Shown: positions 61,917-64,000 of the stretch, in pieces
Layout of the letters: each line of letters opens with the position of its first letter
Position numbering within the stretch: position 1 is the stretch's first letter
Assembly: GCA_022774325.1 (NCBI GenBank)
Contig: JALFNN010000039.1
Location: 42,808 to 106,807 of the forward strand
DNA: 64,000 nucleotides
Reading direction: 5' to 3'
From: a bacterium
GTDB lineage: Bacteria > Bacillota > Clostridia > Lachnospirales > Lachnospiraceae
The notes under the pieces: generated by a model
Database searches by the model: none
The model's input: only the letters and a program-made list of their open reading frames with translations
Told to the model about the DNA's origin: nothing
Program-made: the position numbers and the translations under genes

Positions 61917-62837
61917 CTACTCCGGGAACACTTCGTATGGACTGATATAATACATACCCGGAACATAATCCGCGTAATCGACGGGTTTCTTTTGAAAATA
62001 TATCTTGCAGCCAGAAGAATCTTTTGCGGTTAACCAGAGGTATTTCACATTTTGGGAATATCGGGGTTCCCGATATCTGTACTCCTCACCCGGCTTGCAC
62101 ATCAGAATCTCAAAACAGATCTGCTCAGGAGTGATTTCTACAAATGCCCCGTAATCGCCAATCACGATCCGGGAAAATGCGTTGCAGATCTTTGTTCCCT
62201 GCGTTGTATATAACGCCTGGTCTGTCCTTTCTTTGCACCAGGAAGGAAGTACTGCTTCGTACTTATCCCGGATGTTCCCGAGAAACAGATCAATTGGAAT
62301 TGGCTTATACTTATGTTTCTTTGCCATTTCCTCCTGAAAGTGCAGCATTTCCCTTCCGGTGTCCGAAATCTTATGTATCATATCTCCTCTCCCATTCTTC
62401 AAATCATTCGTAACGTCACTCTGATTTAATCTTTTCTCTATTGCTTTTGCTAGTTCACCTTCTGTAGCATCTGGTTGCAAGATTACCTTATACGCTACAT
62501 GAATGTCATCCGCTGAAATATGCTTATCTTCTTTACATACATTACAATATACCGGATTTAATAATACTTCAGCTAATTCTTCTTTTGTTATGGTATCCAA
62601 ATTATAATCACAATCAGGACATTTTAGCAAATAATATTTTTCCAGAATCTTTTGTTCTTCAGCAAACTTTAATATAGCTTCTGCAAGGGAATATTTCACT
62701 TCCAGTCTGGAAGATACAACTGATGCTGTTATGTTCTTTTGATTATTTCTTGGTAATGTCGCAAGCCAGTAGTCAAAGTTTTCGACAAATTCAGGATTCA
62801 GAATGCCAGTAATTAACGAAAATTGCTTATAAAGCAT
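61917..62837 (-). CDS. Apparent chimeric protein: zinc-ribbon N-terminus joined to an unrelated C-terminal half
   Basis: A 306-aa frame. The N-terminal 150 residues look like a winged helix (ITASVVSSRLEVKYSLAEAI) and a zinc ribbon (CPDCDYNL and CNVC). The C-terminal half begins at MIHKISDTGREMLHFQEEMA, which has its own ribosome site (GAGAGGAG) and Met at 62381. The junction coincides with a 34-bp direct repeat, so the N-terminal part appears inserted. The original gene was probably 62381 down to 61917 (about 154 aa). Confidence 0.72.
   Translation of the reverse strand: MLYKQFSLITGILNPEFVENFDYWLATLPRNNQKNITASVVSSRLEVKYSLAEAILKFAEEQKILEKYYLLKCPDCDYNLDTITKEELAEVLLNPVYCNVCKEDKHISADDIHVAYKVILQPDATEGELAKAIEKRLNQSDVTNDLKNGRGDMIHKISDTGREMLHFQEEMAKKHKYKPIPIDLFLGNIRDKYEAVLPSWCKERTDQALYTTQGTKICNAFSRIVIGDYGAFVEITPEQICFEILMCKPGEEYRYREPRYSQNVKYLWLTAKDSSGCKIYFQKKPVDYADYVPGMYYISPYEVFPE
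62370..62403. repeat. 34-bp direct repeat, copy 1
   Basis: Identical to 62857-62890; begins CTTATGTATCATATCTCCTC. It lies inside the chimeric ORF. Confidence 0.95.
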
Positions 62838-62856
62838 TTTGTATATCAGCCCCTTC

Positions 62857-62890
62857 CTTATGTATCATATCTCCTCTCCCATTCTTCAAA
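62857..62890. repeat. 34-bp direct repeat, copy 2
   Basis: Identical to 62370-62403. It covers the last ten codons of the 197-aa gene and its stop. Confidence 0.95.
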
Positions 62891-63451
62891 CAAAAAATCC
62901 AGTTCTCCCATAGTATACCATGCAGCGAATTTGGGAAAACAATATTTTTCGATTGCCATCAGTTTTCGTATCTTTTCCCGGAATTTGTCATCTACTTGCA
63001 AACCTGAAAGAAAACGGTCCACATTATTTTCGGCATCTGGATTCTTCTTATATTTTGCATATTCCAGATTATATTTTCCGTCCAAACAGGTATATTTTTC
63101 GCTATATACCGAATAAGATTCTCTTGGAAGATGTTTTAACGGAACAAATACCCAGTACTCATGCGTTCCCATTGCATCCGGTACATATTCCGATACTTTC
63201 CGATAATCCCAGATCGCTTCTTCTGGCAGCAGACTGGTATCCAGTGTATATACATATAAGGTAGGATCATATCCCATGGACCGCATGGCATGCATGATAT
63301 TGCCTGCTTCCGGAATGGAGGCAAGACAGCGGCTGATCTCATCGGAAAAGCAGATTCTTCCAATTGTATGATCTTCTCCTTCGCATCTCCATGTCGGAAT
63401 GCGGGGAGTAAATGTTTCAATCTCTTCAAAACTTACGTGATACAGATGCAT
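62858..63451 (-). CDS. Island protein of unknown function with an LYHVS start
   Basis: A 197-aa soluble protein beginning MHLYHVSFEEIETFTPRIPT. The LYH-type start and RICFSDEISRCLASIP resemble ADP-ribosyltransferase-fold proteins in general layout, but this is only a suggestion. The last residues EEWERRYDT are in the 34-bp repeat. ATG 63451 follows AAGGAGG; the frame extends to 63511. Confidence 0.75.
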   Translation of the reverse strand: MHLYHVSFEEIETFTPRIPTWRCEGEDHTIGRICFSDEISRCLASIPEAGNIMHAMRSMGYDPTLYVYTLDTSLLPEEAIWDYRKVSEYVPDAMGTHEYWVFVPLKHLPRESYSVYSEKYTCLDGKYNLEYAKYKKNPDAENNVDRFLSGLQVDDKFREKIRKLMAIEKYCFPKFAAWYTMGELDFLFEEWERRYDT

Positions 63452-63568
63452 ACATTCATTCCTCCTTCGTACCTCCAGTATATAGTGTATAATGGTTTCC
63501 GGATTTTTCAAAATGACTTTTTTGTTTCTTGAATCCCGAAAGAATTACTGATATATTTTAGTTATTAC

Positions 63569-63796
63569 CTATTTAATTTTGCTTCTACATTCTGCAATCC
63601 TTTCAAAACAGAATCCATCAATATGACCATATTGGCATAAATCTCTTGCAATCATTAAATCTCCGTACAGCTTGTGGTGCAAATTATCATCATATTTTTC
63701 CTGAACATACAACACATTACACAATCTAACTAATTCATCTGCGGTTAACGCCAATACTACTTCTTTGTCTTTTTTAGAAATATTCAATATTTCCAT
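63569..63796 (-). CDS. Small island protein of unknown function
   Basis: A 75-aa helical protein (TADELVRLCNVLYVQEKYDD). GGAGG lies before the ATG. Not recognised. Confidence 0.65.
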   Translation of the reverse strand: MEILNISKKDKEVVLALTADELVRLCNVLYVQEKYDDNLHHKLYGDLMIARDLCQYGHIDGFCFERIAECRSKIK

Positions 63797-63847
63797 ACAT
63801 TTTCCTCCGTTTCCAAATTGAATCCTGATTCAATTTATCAAATTAAC

Positions 63848-63890
63848 ACCGAGAATACTCCCACCTCTTAAGGTGGCGGGATGAATCGGC
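63848..63890. repeat. Hairpin element B
   Basis: CCGA and TCGG close an outer stem and CCCACCT/AGGTGGcGGG an inner one. One mismatch to element A over 20 core bases. Its right end touches the stop codon of the partial gene. Confidence 0.6.
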
Positions 63891-64000
63891 TATATATATT
63901 TCAAACCTGCAGTCTTTCTAAGATAGCTGCACTGTTTCTCCGGATAATTCTCATCCCCTTTTCCGGCAAAACGTAAATACTGACCATTACTCAGCTGCGA
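63890..64000 (-). CDS. C-terminal end of a gene cut by the window edge
   Basis: On the minus strand the frame is open from base 64000 to a TAG at 63890-63892: 36 residues ending RKTAGLKYI, with QYLRFAGKGDENYPEK before. Too short to identify. Confidence 0.55.
   Translation of the reverse strand, partial: SQLSNGQYLRFAGKGDENYPEKQCSYLRKTAGLKYI

Noticed and set aside
1..64000. tRNA or rRNA genes
   Set aside because: No cloverleaf or rRNA segment was recognised by eye in the intergenic stretches; a dedicated scan was not possible.

Overview
The window looks like a chromosome segment of a Lachnospiraceae-type Clostridia (Bacillota). The inference rests on strong AGGAGG ribosome sites, gene orders typical of Clostridia (mutS-mutL-miaA; radC-mreBCD-PBP2-minCDE-rodA-mgsA; rplU-prp-rpmA-obgE-yhbY-nadD-yqeK-rsfS) and Gram-positive traits such as SepF, class III FBPase and an L27 with a Prp-cleavable leader. 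No rRNA, tRNA or CRISPR array was recognised.

Region 1 (1-29.5 kb, almost all + strand) is housekeeping. It holds mismatch repair and tRNA modification (mutS, cut by the window edge, mutL, miaA), two flavoproteins, radC, and a long shape and division block (mreB-like, mreC, mreD, PBP2, minC, minD, minE, rodA). These are followed by a methylglyoxal synthase homologue, a D-Ala-D-Ala carboxypeptidase, a radical SAM gene, the yggS-sepF-ylmH division cluster with an HlyD-like gene in front, lspA, rluD, a cytidylate-kinase-like gene and fbp.

Region 2 (29.5-47.2 kb, mostly - strand) is also core. It holds a TtcA-like thiolase, dtd, a PepV dipeptidase, a chromosomal tyrosine recombinase with RDD and SppA genes, and a divergent SOS pair (lexA and a LysM cell-envelope gene resembling yneA) with clear LexA boxes. 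The conserved ribosome-assembly and NAD block from rsfS to rplU follows, then a CBS protein, aspartate kinase, YbaK, RNase G, a DUF2344 protein and a B12-binding radical SAM protein.

Region 3 (about 47.4 kb to the end) is an accessory island. It begins with two tandem tyrosine integrases and an excisionase-like gene, then a run of small orphan genes on both strands. Many have their own terminator and share an unusual leader (TTCTTCCA, then TGAAATCA, then ACAGGAGG). Cargo includes a protein with twelve 60-bp leucine-rich repeats, an MNT/HEPN pair, a membrane-tailed HNH protein, an EndA-like secreted nuclease, an apparent gene chimera between 34-bp direct repeats, and two copies of a hairpin that resembles an IS200/IS605 end or omega-RNA terminus.

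The points most worth following are the shared leader motif and its regulon, the perfect 18-bp inverted repeat over the rplU promoter, the loss of the catalytic Asp in the methylglyoxal synthase homologue, and the chimeric ORF.
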